Source of the DNA: CAWUKT01 sp964352215
Lineage (GTDB): Bacteria; Bacteroidota; Bacteroidia; J057; JADKCL01
Direction: 5' to 3'
Assembly: GCA_964352215.1 (NCBI GenBank)
Contig: CAYGRE010000003.1
Span: 1-64,000 of the forward strand
Length of the DNA: 64,000 nucleotides
Below, piece by piece: positions 25,374 to 34,906 of this stretch. Both the position numbers and the translations under genes were made by a program. The notes under the pieces were generated by a model. That model was not told where the DNA came from. It saw only the letters and a list, made by a program, of their open reading frames with translations, and searched no databases. How positions within the stretch are numbered: the first letter of the stretch is position 1; each line of letters starts with the position of its first letter.

Positions 25374-28077
25374 TTGATCTTAGTATTTATAAAAAGAGCA
25401 GGTTTGGTGATCCTGTTGCTGGGAACTATTGCCCCATGGGTCTCCGCTCAGGTTTCCAAGGCTCCCGTCCCCGAATGGGTAACCGAGTTGGAATTCAATC
25501 CCAAAACGGAGTTGGATGAGGATGATCTCTGGGGAGGGACGGTTGATTTACTCTACGACCGCCAAATCCATGTCGAAAAGGAAGTGAGCTACCTGAAGGT
25601 CGTCAGGAAGTTTACTGACAGTGAAGGGGTAGAGGAATTTTCCGATTTCTCAGTCGACTTTGATCCCAGCTACCAAAAGGTGGTGTTTCATGAAATCAAA
25701 ATCCACCGGGATGGTTTGGAGATTGACAAACTGAACGCCCAAAAGATTCAAACACTCCAGCGAGAGACTGACCTGGAAAGGCATATTTACGATGGATCCG
25801 AAACAGCCCTGGTCAGCCTTTCGGATGTGCGGGTTGGGGATATCGTGGAATACAGTTATTCCGTGAAAGGCAGAAATCCGATTCACCAGGGTAAGTTTTT
25901 CGGGACCTGGTATGTAGGCATGTATTCCCCGGTTTCCGAAATGCACCTTCGATTTGTCACCTCCCCCAATCGAAAAATCAAGTTCAAGGGGCATCCCGAA
26001 CCTTTGGAATTAGAGACCGGATACCTCGGAAATGAGCGAACCTACACCTACCAGGCAGAAAATATCCGCCCTCCGGAATGGGAAGTCAATGTCCCTGCCT
26101 GGGTCAATTTATACCCTCGTATTGAAGCTACCGAGATGGGGAGTTGGGGTGAAGTGGTCCGGTGGGCCTTGCCTCAATTCCAGATAGGGCAGGCCGATGA
26201 GAAGGCCGTTTCGGAATTGATAGAGACCATGCCTGAGGGGAGGAAGAGCTATTATGAACATGGAACTGATTATACCAAATGGGTGCAAAATGAGATCCGC
26301 TATCTGGGCCTCGAATCAGGGATCGGTAGCTATAAGCCCAGGGCTCCTGCAAAGGTGATCAAGGATCGGTTTGGGGATTGCAAAGACAAGTCACTCCTGT
26401 TGAGCACCATGCTCCAGCAGCAAAATATCAAGGCCTGGCCCATGCTGGTGGAATCTACAGAAGGCCGGATGCTCCCTGAAATGCTGCCGAGCCCGGTGCA
26501 TTTTAACCATTGTGTAGTCTATGTTGAAACTGGTAATGATACCTTTGTGGTTGATCCCACGATCAATTTGCAGGGGGGGGCTCTTTACCGAAATGTATGT
26601 GCCTGATTATGGCTATGGTTTGGTGGTTCGACCTGGAGAGACAAAGCTGACTCCTTTAAAAGCTACCGGTGAATATACATTGAAGATGGAGACGATCGTT
26701 GACCTGGGGAAAGTCGGTGATACGGTAAAATTGGAAGTGAAGACGGAGCTGATCGGTGGTGCTGCAGATGAAGCACGGCAGACCTCAAGTGTGATTAGCC
26801 AGAAGGAAAGGGAAAAGAATTGTCTTAGATTCTACCGCAGTTTTTTTGAAAAAGTAGAACTGGCCGGAAATCTGGAGATCGAATTCAGGGATACATTGGG
26901 ACAGAATGTGGCCACGGTGACAGAAAGATATGCGATTGCAGACTATTGGAAACCCGATGATGCAGAGAACCCCGAAGTCTGGACCGCGGACCTGATTCCC
27001 TTTGAGTTGGTCGGGTATCTCCACCTAAAATCTGTGTCCGGACGTAAATTGCCCTATGCATTGACGTGTCCATTGAAGGTCAAACAAAGTATTGAAGTAC
27101 GCTCAGATCCTTTTGTTTCTTTCGGCGATACCAGAAAATATATTAAAGGGCCGGGCTTTAATTCTATCTTTTCTAGCAGTGTCAGGTTTGGAAGGAGCTT
27201 TTTGTCTTATGAGTATACCCAGACGGAACCCTTCATTGATGCCGAATCGGTACCTGCCTTTTTTGCCAGGCAAGAGGAGTTGTCAGAGAACATGAATTAC
27301 TTCATCCAATTGGGGGATGAGGGAAAATTGTCGGCCGCTGGAACCAACTGGAGTTGGTTCAAATACTTGTTGACTGCCCTGACATTTGCAGGCATGGGGC
27401 TGGCATTTTGGAAATGGGGTTACCGATATGACCCTCCCTCTAAGGTGCCCTGGAGCTACCAGAGGTCCATAGGCGGCTGGATCATCTTACCGATTATCGG
27501 GCTCTGCTTTTCCGTCCTGATAACCTCTATTCAGTTGTTTGGAAAGGCTTCTTTGTTTTCGGAAACGGTTCTGAGAATGCTTTTTGATACGGAGTTTGCA
27601 TTTCATGATCCCGTCTATGGCATCTATTGCGTGTTTGAAAGCATTGTTACCATTGGGATATTCGTTTTGATGGTAGGGAACCTGATCCTCATCTTTCAAC
27701 GCCGGACCAGTGTGCCTCGCATAATGACCCTGATGTACATTACAAGATTTGGCTTTTTGGTGATCACGGCATTGGCAATAACCTACTTCAACAGTCAAGG
27801 GTACTCAATTTCTTATGCGGCGAATGTTGGCTGGGCCGGGGCTGGTATGGGTTTGTTCATCTGGGTACCTTTGTTATTGACCTCACAAAGGTCAAAAGAT
27901 ACGTTTTCGGTTACTCTGAAGCCTGAGCCTGCGGGTCCCACTCCGCCACCTGTCCCAACTCAGATTGTGCCAGGCACGCCTCCGCCACCTGTCCCAACCC
28001 AGACCGTACCTCGCACACCTCCGCCACCGACTCCTTTTGAGGCCACAACAAGTCCTGACACCGGGGAAGAAGAGTAA
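25374..28077 (+). pseudogene. DUF3857-transglutaminase-DUF2569 protein, frameshifted at a G8 run
   Basis: Two overlapping frames together make one protein of about 900 residues. The first (25374-26606) has a signal peptide, a DUF3857 domain and a transglutaminase core with Cys in RFGDCKDKSLLL, His in HFNHCVVYVE and Asp in VVDPT. It ends soon after LQGG. The second, open from 26521, continues with FTEMYVPDYGYGLVVRPG, a C-terminal beta domain, one membrane helix, a DUF2569-like set of four helices (GGWIILPIIGLCFS) and a Pro-rich tail with three PPPxPTQ repeats. The frames meet at G8 (26573-26580); with seven G the reading would be continuous (LQGGLFTEM). Cause: sequencing error, recent mutation or phase variation. 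The start is a TTG. Confidence 0.8.
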
Positions 28078-28154
28078 ATACCTCTCTCTACTTTTGGGCA
28101 ATGGCTTCGAAATCACCAATTTCGTAGAAAGCACGTAAGCAGAAAAGACGATAT

Positions 28155-28958
28155 ATGAACCTCCAAACCATCGCAAGCGATCTGGAAATCCTGATCAAGG
28201 CTACCGGGAAATTCATCCTCCATGAGCGGGAGCTATTCTCAAACGGAAAAGTTGAGTACAAAGGAGGGCGTAACAACCTTGTCTCTTATGTAGACCGAAG
28301 TGCTGAAGATCGCTTAAGTACAGGCTGTGCAGCTTTGATCGACGGTTCGGGGTTTATCCGGGAAGAAGGAGGCGATTTGAACCCGGAGGCGAAGTTTCGC
28401 TGGATCATTGATCCCCTGGATGGAACGACCAACTTCATCCACAATGTTCCTTCTTATTGCATCAGCCTGGCCCTTCAGGAGAATGAGAAAACGGTGCTCG
28501 GGGTCGTTTACGATATCCCACGGGACGAATATTACCAGGCAATTCTGGGGAATGGGGCAACCCTTGATGGGGTACCGATCTCTGTTTCGACAGCTTCTTC
28601 GATGGCGGAATCCCTGTTTTCTACTGGGTTTCCCTACGCGAATTCCGATATTCTCCCTGACTATTTGGCAGTTATTGCGCAGGTAGTAGAGGGTTCCCGT
28701 GGCATACGACGATTTGGTGCGGCTGCCCTGGATTTGGCCTGGGTGGCTTGTGGGAAAATCGAAGGATTCTTTGAAATGGGCCTGCAAGCGTGGGATGTTG
28801 CTGCGGGAGATTTGCTGGTTCGGGAGGCTGGGGGCGTGGTAACTGACTTTTCCGGAACTGACAACTTTATATTTGGCAAGCAAATTGTAGCAGGATGCCC
28901 GTCAGTACATCCAGACTTCCTGGAGATCATATCTACCTTGGCATCAGCTCCAAAGTAG
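28155..28958 (+). CDS. Inositol monophosphatase family protein
   Basis: Protein of 267 residues of the Mg-dependent, Li-sensitive phosphatase superfamily (SuhB/IMPase type). Metal-binding motif 1 is WIIDPLDGTTNFIH near residue 88 and motif 2 is AWDVAAGDLLVREAGG near 215. The upstream Glu of FIREEGG is the third ligand. It dephosphorylates inositol phosphates or related sugar phosphates; SuhB homologues also affect rRNA processing. The gene is monocistronic, 77 bp after the frameshifted gene and 69 bp before secA. Confidence 0.92.
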   Translation: MNLQTIASDLEILIKATGKFILHERELFSNGKVEYKGGRNNLVSYVDRSAEDRLSTGCAALIDGSGFIREEGGDLNPEAKFRWIIDPLDGTTNFIHNVPSYCISLALQENEKTVLGVVYDIPRDEYYQAILGNGATLDGVPISVSTASSMAESLFSTGFPYANSDILPDYLAVIAQVVEGSRGIRRFGAAALDLAWVACGKIEGFFEMGLQAWDVAAGDLLVREAGGVVTDFSGTDNFIFGKQIVAGCPSVHPDFLEIISTLASAPK

Positions 28959-29027
28959 GCTCCTTTTTGGTCGTGGTCATTGTTAATTATTGACTAACTT
29001 TACAGCCTTGAAATTACAGCAGCAAAT

Positions 29028-32000
29028 ATGCTCAAATACATAGCAAAATTATTCGGTGACAAGCAGGGACGAGATCTTAAAGATTTACAACCGTATGTCG
29101 GCAAGATCAATGCAGAGTATGATAAGTTAAAAAACATTTCTGACGACGAACTGCGAGGTAAGTCTGATGACCTTCGGAAGAGGATTCAGGATTATGTGGC
29201 GGATATTACCGCTGAAATCGAATCCAAAAAGGCTGAGGCCAAGGTGTCGGAGGACCTGGAAGCTTCTGAGCGGATGTACGAGGAGACGGAAAAGCTTGAC
29301 AAAAAGCGGAACGAGAAGTTGGAGGAAGTCTTGGATCAATTGCTACCGGAAGGGTTTGCAATTGTCAAGGAGACTGCCCGTCGTCTGACGGAAAACCATG
29401 AATTGCGGGTCACCGCAACCGATTGGGACCGGGAAATCGCAGCCGTGAAGGAGAATGTTACCATTGAGGGTGATCAGGCAGTTTGGTCTAATAAATGGCT
29501 TGCAGCCGGTGCTGAGATCGAATGGAATATGATCCATTACGATGTGCAGTTAATCGGTGGGGTGGTTTTGCATAAAGGCAAGATTGCGGAGATGGCAACT
29601 GGTGAAGGTAAGACCTTGGTGGCAACCCTTCCTGTGTTCCTGAATGCATTGACCGGACGTGGGGTTCACCTGGTTACGGTCAACAATTACCTGGCCCGAC
29701 GGGACAGTGAGTGGAATGCTCCTCTCCTACAATTCCACGGAATCTCTGTGGACTGTATCGACAACCACGAGCCCAATACCGACGAGCGACGCAAAGCTTA
29801 TTTGGCTGACGTCACCTATGGCACCAACAACGAATTCGGGTTTGACTATCTCCGGGACAATATGACCTCCAATCCGCAGTACCTGGTACAGCGGAACCAT
29901 CACTATGCGATCATTGATGAGATCGACTCGGTCCTGATCGATGAGGCGCGTACACCTTTGATTATTTCCGGTCCGGTTCCCAAGGGGGATGTGCAGGAAT
30001 TCCAGCAACTCAAGCCCCGGGTAGAGCGCCTGATGCGTGCCCAGCAGAAGTACGTGAACAATTGCATCACGTTTGCCAAGAAGCACCTCCATGGCGATGA
30101 CAAGGAGCAGGCCAAAGAAGCGGGACTCCTCTTGTTCCGTGCCCACAAAGGGCTTCCCCGTAACAAAGCCCTGATCAAGTACCTCAGTGAGCCAGGTGTA
30201 AAGACCGATATGCTCAAGACGGAGGCTTTCTATTTGCAGGACAAGGGAAAGAATATGTTCATCGTTGACGATGAGCTGTTCTTTACCATTGATGATAAAA
30301 ACAACCAGGTCGAACTGACTGACAAGGGTCGTGACCTGATTACAGCTCAGGGTGAAGACCCTGAATTGTTCGTGCTGCCCGATGTTGGGGTAGCCTTGAA
30401 TGCCATTGATGTCGATCCAAGTCTCAATGACGACCAGAAGGTTCAGAAAAAAGACGATCTGGCCCGTGATTTTGCTGAAAAGTCAGCCCGTCTCCACACC
30501 ATCAACCAATTGGTAAAGGCGTATTCACTCTTTGAGAAAGAGACGGAGTACATCGTGGTAGATGGTAAGGTGCTGATCGTGGATGAGCAAACCGGTCGGG
30601 TGCTTCCCGGACGTCGATACTCTGATGGTCTTCACCAGGCGATCGAAGCCAAGGAAAATGTAAAGGTGGAGGATGCCACCCAGACTTTTGCTTCGGTGAC
30701 CTTGCAGAACTTCTTCCGGATGTACCACAAATTGTCCGGGATGACAGGTACAGCAGAGACCGAAGAATCAGAATTCCACGAGATTTACAAATTGGACGTT
30801 GTGGTCATTCCGACCAACCGTCCTATTGCCCGTAAAGATGATAACGACCTGGTCTATAAGACCAAGCGTGAAAAATATGCCGCTTGTATCGAAGAAACGG
30901 TCAAACTTACTGAGGCAGGTCGCCCGGTTCTGATTGGTACCACTTCAGTAGAAGTTTCTGAATTGCTGAGCCGGATGCTCCGGATGGCAAAGGTTAAGCA
31001 CAATGTACTGAACGCAAAGCAGCACCAGCGTGAAGCTGAGGTTGTCGCGGAAGCTGGTCTTCCCGGTGCGGTTACGGTTGCAACCAATATGGCTGGTCGT
31101 GGTACCGATATCAAGCTCGGTGCCGGCGTGATTGAAGCCGGTGGTTTGGCGATTCTCGGTACAGAGCGTCACGAATCCCGCCGTGTTGACCGCCAGTTGC
31201 GTGGTCGTGCCGGTCGCCAGGGTGACCCTGGTTCCTCTCAGTTCTTTGTCTCTCTGGAAGATGACCTGATGCGCCTCTTTGGTTCTGAAAGGATTTCCAA
31301 GATCATGGACCGATTGGGGATCAAGGAGGGTGAGGTGATCCAGCATTCGATGATTACCAAGTCGATTACCAATGCACAGAAGAAGGTGGAGGAGAACAAC
31401 TTCGCCATGCGGAAGCGTCTGCTGGAATACGATGATGTTATGAATTCCCAGCGCGAGGTGGTTTACAAGCGTCGTCGCAATGCCCTCTTTGGGGAACGGA
31501 TGCGGGTAGACATCGACAATATGCTTTTCGACCTCTGCCAGAGCATTTCCGCGAACCACTATCCGATGCTTGATGTTGAAGGTATCCAGCGTCAGGCCAT
31601 CCGCCTTTTGTCGGTTGATCCGGGTGTCAGCATTGATGATGTCAACTCCCTGACCCAGGAAGAAGTGGGTGACAAGATCTACCACGCTGCGGTGGAATTC
31701 TACAAGCGGAAGAACAAGCAGTTGGCGGAAGTGACCCTGGAAGGTCTGAAAAATATTCAGGAGCGTCACCAGCACGTGGAGCGGGTTGAGATCGGATTTT
31801 CGGATGGCAGCAAGCGAATCCGTATTCTGGTTGACCTCGAGAAGGCCATTGCTTCCGAAGGGAAAGAAGTGGCCCGCGAACTTGAAAAAGCGGTGATGCT
31901 CGGCATCATTGATGACAACTGGAAGCACCACTTGCGTGAGATGGATGAGCTTCGGACCTCGGTCCAGAACGCATCGATCGAACAAAAAGACCCCTTGGTG

Positions 32001-32306
32001 GTCTACAAGTTTGAAGCCTACGAGCTGTTCCAGCAAGTGCTGAACAAGGTCAATGAGGAAGTTATTTCCCTGATCTTCAAGGCACGAATTGAGACCAGTC
32101 GGGACAATATGCATGAAACGAATGAAGAGCCCGATCGGGATGACTTCAGCAAGATGCGTGCCCGCCATGGCGACCTGAACCGTCAGCGACAGGCGGCCAC
32201 TCAGGGACTGGCCACCAATTCTGCTTCTGGTGGCGGAGGCGAGGAGCGCCAACTGAGCCGACGCGAACGTCGCGCCCAGGATCGCTCCAAGCCAAGAAGA
32301 GGATAG
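29028..32306 (+). CDS. secA: Preprotein translocase ATPase SecA
   Basis: SecA motor of the Sec pathway, 1092 residues, the long Bacteroidota form. Walker A is MATGEGKTLVATLP near residue 190 and Walker B/DEAD is IIDEIDSVLIDEARTPLIIS near 300. The preprotein-binding insert follows, then the second nucleotide-binding domain with MAGRGTDIKLG and LRGRAGRQGDPGSSQF. The helical wing and scaffold end with the DNWKHHLREMDELR segment. The C-terminal tail is basic (SRRERRAQDRSKPRRG) and lacks the Cys-rich zinc/SecB-binding motif. It powers export of all Sec substrates, including the T9SS cargo in this window. A terminator follows. Confidence 0.97.
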   Translation: MLKYIAKLFGDKQGRDLKDLQPYVGKINAEYDKLKNISDDELRGKSDDLRKRIQDYVADITAEIESKKAEAKVSEDLEASERMYEETEKLDKKRNEKLEEVLDQLLPEGFAIVKETARRLTENHELRVTATDWDREIAAVKENVTIEGDQAVWSNKWLAAGAEIEWNMIHYDVQLIGGVVLHKGKIAEMATGEGKTLVATLPVFLNALTGRGVHLVTVNNYLARRDSEWNAPLLQFHGISVDCIDNHEPNTDERRKAYLADVTYGTNNEFGFDYLRDNMTSNPQYLVQRNHHYAIIDEIDSVLIDEARTPLIISGPVPKGDVQEFQQLKPRVERLMRAQQKYVNNCITFAKKHLHGDDKEQAKEAGLLLFRAHKGLPRNKALIKYLSEPGVKTDMLKTEAFYLQDKGKNMFIVDDELFFTIDDKNNQVELTDKGRDLITAQGEDPELFVLPDVGVALNAIDVDPSLNDDQKVQKKDDLARDFAEKSARLHTINQLVKAYSLFEKETEYIVVDGKVLIVDEQTGRVLPGRRYSDGLHQAIEAKENVKVEDATQTFASVTLQNFFRMYHKLSGMTGTAETEESEFHEIYKLDVVVIPTNRPIARKDDNDLVYKTKREKYAACIEETVKLTEAGRPVLIGTTSVEVSELLSRMLRMAKVKHNVLNAKQHQREAEVVAEAGLPGAVTVATNMAGRGTDIKLGAGVIEAGGLAILGTERHESRRVDRQLRGRAGRQGDPGSSQFFVSLEDDLMRLFGSERISKIMDRLGIKEGEVIQHSMITKSITNAQKKVEENNFAMRKRLLEYDDVMNSQREVVYKRRRNALFGERMRVDIDNMLFDLCQSISANHYPMLDVEGIQRQAIRLLSVDPGVSIDDVNSLTQEEVGDKIYHAAVEFYKRKNKQLAEVTLEGLKNIQERHQHVERVEIGFSDGSKRIRILVDLEKAIASEGKEVARELEKAVMLGIIDDNWKHHLREMDELRTSVQNASIEQKDPLVVYKFEAYELFQQVLNKVNEEVISLIFKARIETSRDNMHETNEEPDRDDFSKMRARHGDLNRQRQAATQGLATNSASGGGGEERQLSRRERRAQDRSKPRRG

Positions 32307-32344
32307 CAATTCTCAACCAAGTTGGAGAATCATACATAAAATAT

Positions 32345-32380
32345 AAATCCGCCTCCCTAACCGGGGGCGGATTTATTATT
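32345..32380 (+). terminator. Rho-independent terminator after secA
   Basis: A 9-bp stem AAATCCGCC/GGCGGATTT (32345-32353 with 32366-32374) is followed by an A/T-rich tail. It separates secA from the ATP-grasp operon. Confidence 0.75.
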
Positions 32381-32443
32381 TCCCAATAAATTATTTCGCA
32401 CGGTTTTTATTCAGGAACATTCCTATATATTGCCCCAACTTTA

Positions 32444-33892
32444 ATGACAAAGACATTGGAAAAAATCAAGCAAGTCATGCCGGGTGAATTTGACTCGGTC
32501 AACCATTGGTACCCTAAAGCATTGAGTGCAACCATCCATCCGATGGTGAGCTTTTTCTTCAGCCTTTCCAATGAGAGGATTGTAAACCGTTATTGCCATT
32601 TAAGACCCCTTGTCAATCCTGATACCTTACATGAGATCCTTTCCTACCGTCCCCGCCACTTTCTTTGGGCCGGAGCCGACCTGTTCAATGTAACAACGGA
32701 GGAAGGGAAGCGGCAAATGGTAGTTATCGAAAACAACTCTTGTCCTTCCGGGCAGAAGTCGATGCCAACCTTGCAGGACCATGAAGAATATGGAGGTTAC
32801 AAAATCCTCATGGAGCAATCCTTCCTCCCAGCCATGAAGTCCAGGCGTTTGCCTCCGGGGGTGCTTGCCGTCATTTTTGACAAGAACTATATGGAAGCCT
32901 CAGGGTATGCCGCTGCTCTGGCTGACCTGATGAAGGAACCTGTTTACCTGATTCCATATTACAAAGCTGAAGTAGGTCAAAGGGTTCGGTCCAATGATGG
33001 GGTGATGGAATTCATAGGTGAGAATGGAGAATGGACCCCGATCCGTGCAGCCTTTCGGTATCTGACGCAAAAGCCCTGGAATCGCCTTCCGGTCAATCAG
33101 AAAACCTTCATCTACAACCCTGTGGTAGCTTGTCTGGCCGGTGGGAGAAACAAGATGATGGCGGCCAAAGCATACGATCTTTACAATGGAGAGTTAGAGG
33201 GAAGCGGTATGAGCATCGCCACCCCTGAAACCATCTGGGATGTTGGTAAACACGAGGTTCCCCTTTGGGTCTCCAAAATGGGAGGACAGGCCGTTGTCAA
33301 AAATCCATACAGCAATGCCGGCCAAGGTGTCTATACCATTGTCGACAAGCAGGAATTGGATCGGTTCATGGCCGATGAATATGAATATGAAAAGTTTATT
33401 GTCCAGAGCCTGATCGGCAATTATAACTGGAGTTCGGTCACTTCCAAAGGCAAGTTCTACCACGTAGGTACCCTTCCCAATAAGAAAGGAGAGACCTTCG
33501 CCGCAGACCTGAGAATGATGGTTTGCGGGACGCCCAGTGGCTTCCGCCCTTTGTCGATCTATTCCCGGCGCGCAAAGATGCCCCTGGCCAATAGCCTGGT
33601 CTCTGGAGAGGATTCCTGGGATATGTTGGGAACCAATCTTTCTATCAGCCTGGGAGATGGGAAATGGGATTCCGATACCAACCGGCTGATGCTAATGGAC
33701 CGGAAAGACTTCAACCGGGTTGGGGTTAGTCTTGACGATATGATAGAAGCTTATATTCAAACCATTCTTTCTACCATTGCCGTAGACAAATTAGCCCGTA
33801 ATCTGTTCAATGTAAAAGGAAAGTTCCGGGTGCGACTGTTTCAGTCAATGAACAATGATCCGGTCCTGCTCAATGAAATACTACGGGACTAA
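32444..33892 (+). CDS. Probable circularly permuted ATP-grasp ligase
   Basis: Protein of 482 residues, first gene of a three-gene operon. The metal-binding motif ENNSCPSG sits at residues 96-103. The nucleotide-binding elements come much later: NPVVACLAGGRNKMM (225-239), VVKNPYSNAGQGVYTI (284-299) and EKFIVQSLI (316-324). This order, with the E-x-N motif before the lysine/glycine-loop region, is that of circularly permuted ATP-grasp enzymes such as the DUF407 group, where the motif reads E-D-N-x3-PSG. Such enzymes form amide bonds through an acyl-phosphate. No signal peptide. The stop abuts the next start with no gap. The substrate is unknown. Confidence 0.65.
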   Translation: MTKTLEKIKQVMPGEFDSVNHWYPKALSATIHPMVSFFFSLSNERIVNRYCHLRPLVNPDTLHEILSYRPRHFLWAGADLFNVTTEEGKRQMVVIENNSCPSGQKSMPTLQDHEEYGGYKILMEQSFLPAMKSRRLPPGVLAVIFDKNYMEASGYAAALADLMKEPVYLIPYYKAEVGQRVRSNDGVMEFIGENGEWTPIRAAFRYLTQKPWNRLPVNQKTFIYNPVVACLAGGRNKMMAAKAYDLYNGELEGSGMSIATPETIWDVGKHEVPLWVSKMGGQAVVKNPYSNAGQGVYTIVDKQELDRFMADEYEYEKFIVQSLIGNYNWSSVTSKGKFYHVGTLPNKKGETFAADLRMMVCGTPSGFRPLSIYSRRAKMPLANSLVSGEDSWDMLGTNLSISLGDGKWDSDTNRLMLMDRKDFNRVGVSLDDMIEAYIQTILSTIAVDKLARNLFNVKGKFRVRLFQSMNNDPVLLNEILRD

Positions 33893-34906
33893 ATGAAAAA
33901 CAAATTTCGAATTCTGGTTCTCACCGACCACAGCATACATTCTCCCTGGGAGTCCATTTACCCGATCGCCAGAAGCTTGTTGAAGAACGAAGCTTGTACA
34001 GATGTCCATTTTGTGAGCAGACACATGGAGGGTAACCAGGCTTTCTTTCAGGAACCCAGTAGCGATCCGGTCTGGGCTGTTCAGGTGACAGATGAATTTG
34101 CCCACTCCACATCGGGTGAAGCATTTCGCAAGAACCCATTTCAAACTTCAGTGCTGGATTACGATGTGGTCATGCTCCGTCTGCCCCGGTCCAACTCCAT
34201 GGAGTTCTTCGGGAAGATCGACAAGGTGATTCCTCCCAAGCGGATGATCAACCAACCAGCAGGTATTGTTGCCACCGGTGACAAACAGTACCTGATGAAC
34301 TTCCCTGAGTTTTGTCCTCCGATGCGCATCTGCAAAACAGTAGGTGATGTTCTGGAATTTGCAAAGCAGTTTCCGATCGTTCTCAAGCCCTATAACAATT
34401 CAGGAGGGCGGGGAATCGTCAGGATTAATGGGGATCAGGTTTTCACCGGGAATGAGGCGCAACCTCTGGATATGTACATGCCAGAATTAGAGAAGAGTTT
34501 AGTGGAAGGAATGTTGGGGATGAAATTCCTCAAAAATGTAAGCCAGGGAGACAAGCGGGTCATCGTGGTCAATGGGGAAATCGTCGCGGCTTCTCTGCGA
34601 ATTCCAGCTCAGGGCTCCTGGTTGGCCAATGTTTCCCAGGGCGGAAGCTCAGAAATGTCTGCTCCTGATGAAGAGGAGTTGGCAATTGCACGCGGGGTAA
34701 TCCCCAATCTGTTGCAGAAAGGGGTGGTGCTATTTGGTTTTGATACCCTGGTAGATGACCAAGGCAAGAGAATATTGTCGGAGTTGAACACTTCATGTGT
34801 CAATGGTATATATCCAGCCGAGCAGCATTCCGGAAAACCCATCACCAGGATTACCGCTGATCTTATCATCGAATACGTTAAAAAACATATTTACAACGAC
34901 AATTAA
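33893..34906 (+). CDS. Glutathione synthetase-like ATP-grasp ligase
   Basis: Protein of 337 residues with a classical ATP-grasp arrangement of the GshB/RimK kind. An N-terminal Rossmann-like preATP domain (FRILVLTDHSIHSPWESIYP; YDVVMLRLPRS) is followed by the ATP-binding loop PIVLKPYNNSGGRGIVRI near 165, the KRVIVVNGEIVAASLRI strand and the metal-binding end LSELNTSCVNGIY. It lacks the full glutathione synthetase sequence, and no gshA is adjacent, so a different amide product is likely. It starts directly at the previous stop, and its own stop overlaps the deacylase start (TAATG), so the three genes are translationally coupled. Confidence 0.82.
   Translation: MKNKFRILVLTDHSIHSPWESIYPIARSLLKNEACTDVHFVSRHMEGNQAFFQEPSSDPVWAVQVTDEFAHSTSGEAFRKNPFQTSVLDYDVVMLRLPRSNSMEFFGKIDKVIPPKRMINQPAGIVATGDKQYLMNFPEFCPPMRICKTVGDVLEFAKQFPIVLKPYNNSGGRGIVRINGDQVFTGNEAQPLDMYMPELEKSLVEGMLGMKFLKNVSQGDKRVIVVNGEIVAASLRIPAQGSWLANVSQGGSSEMSAPDEEELAIARGVIPNLLQKGVVLFGFDTLVDDQGKRILSELNTSCVNGIYPAEQHSGKPITRITADLIIEYVKKHIYNDN

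Noticed and set aside
30945..32309. Long antisense open frame of 454 codons opposite secA
   Set aside because: It lies entirely within secA, has no family-like motifs and reflects the codon bias of the real gene on the other strand.
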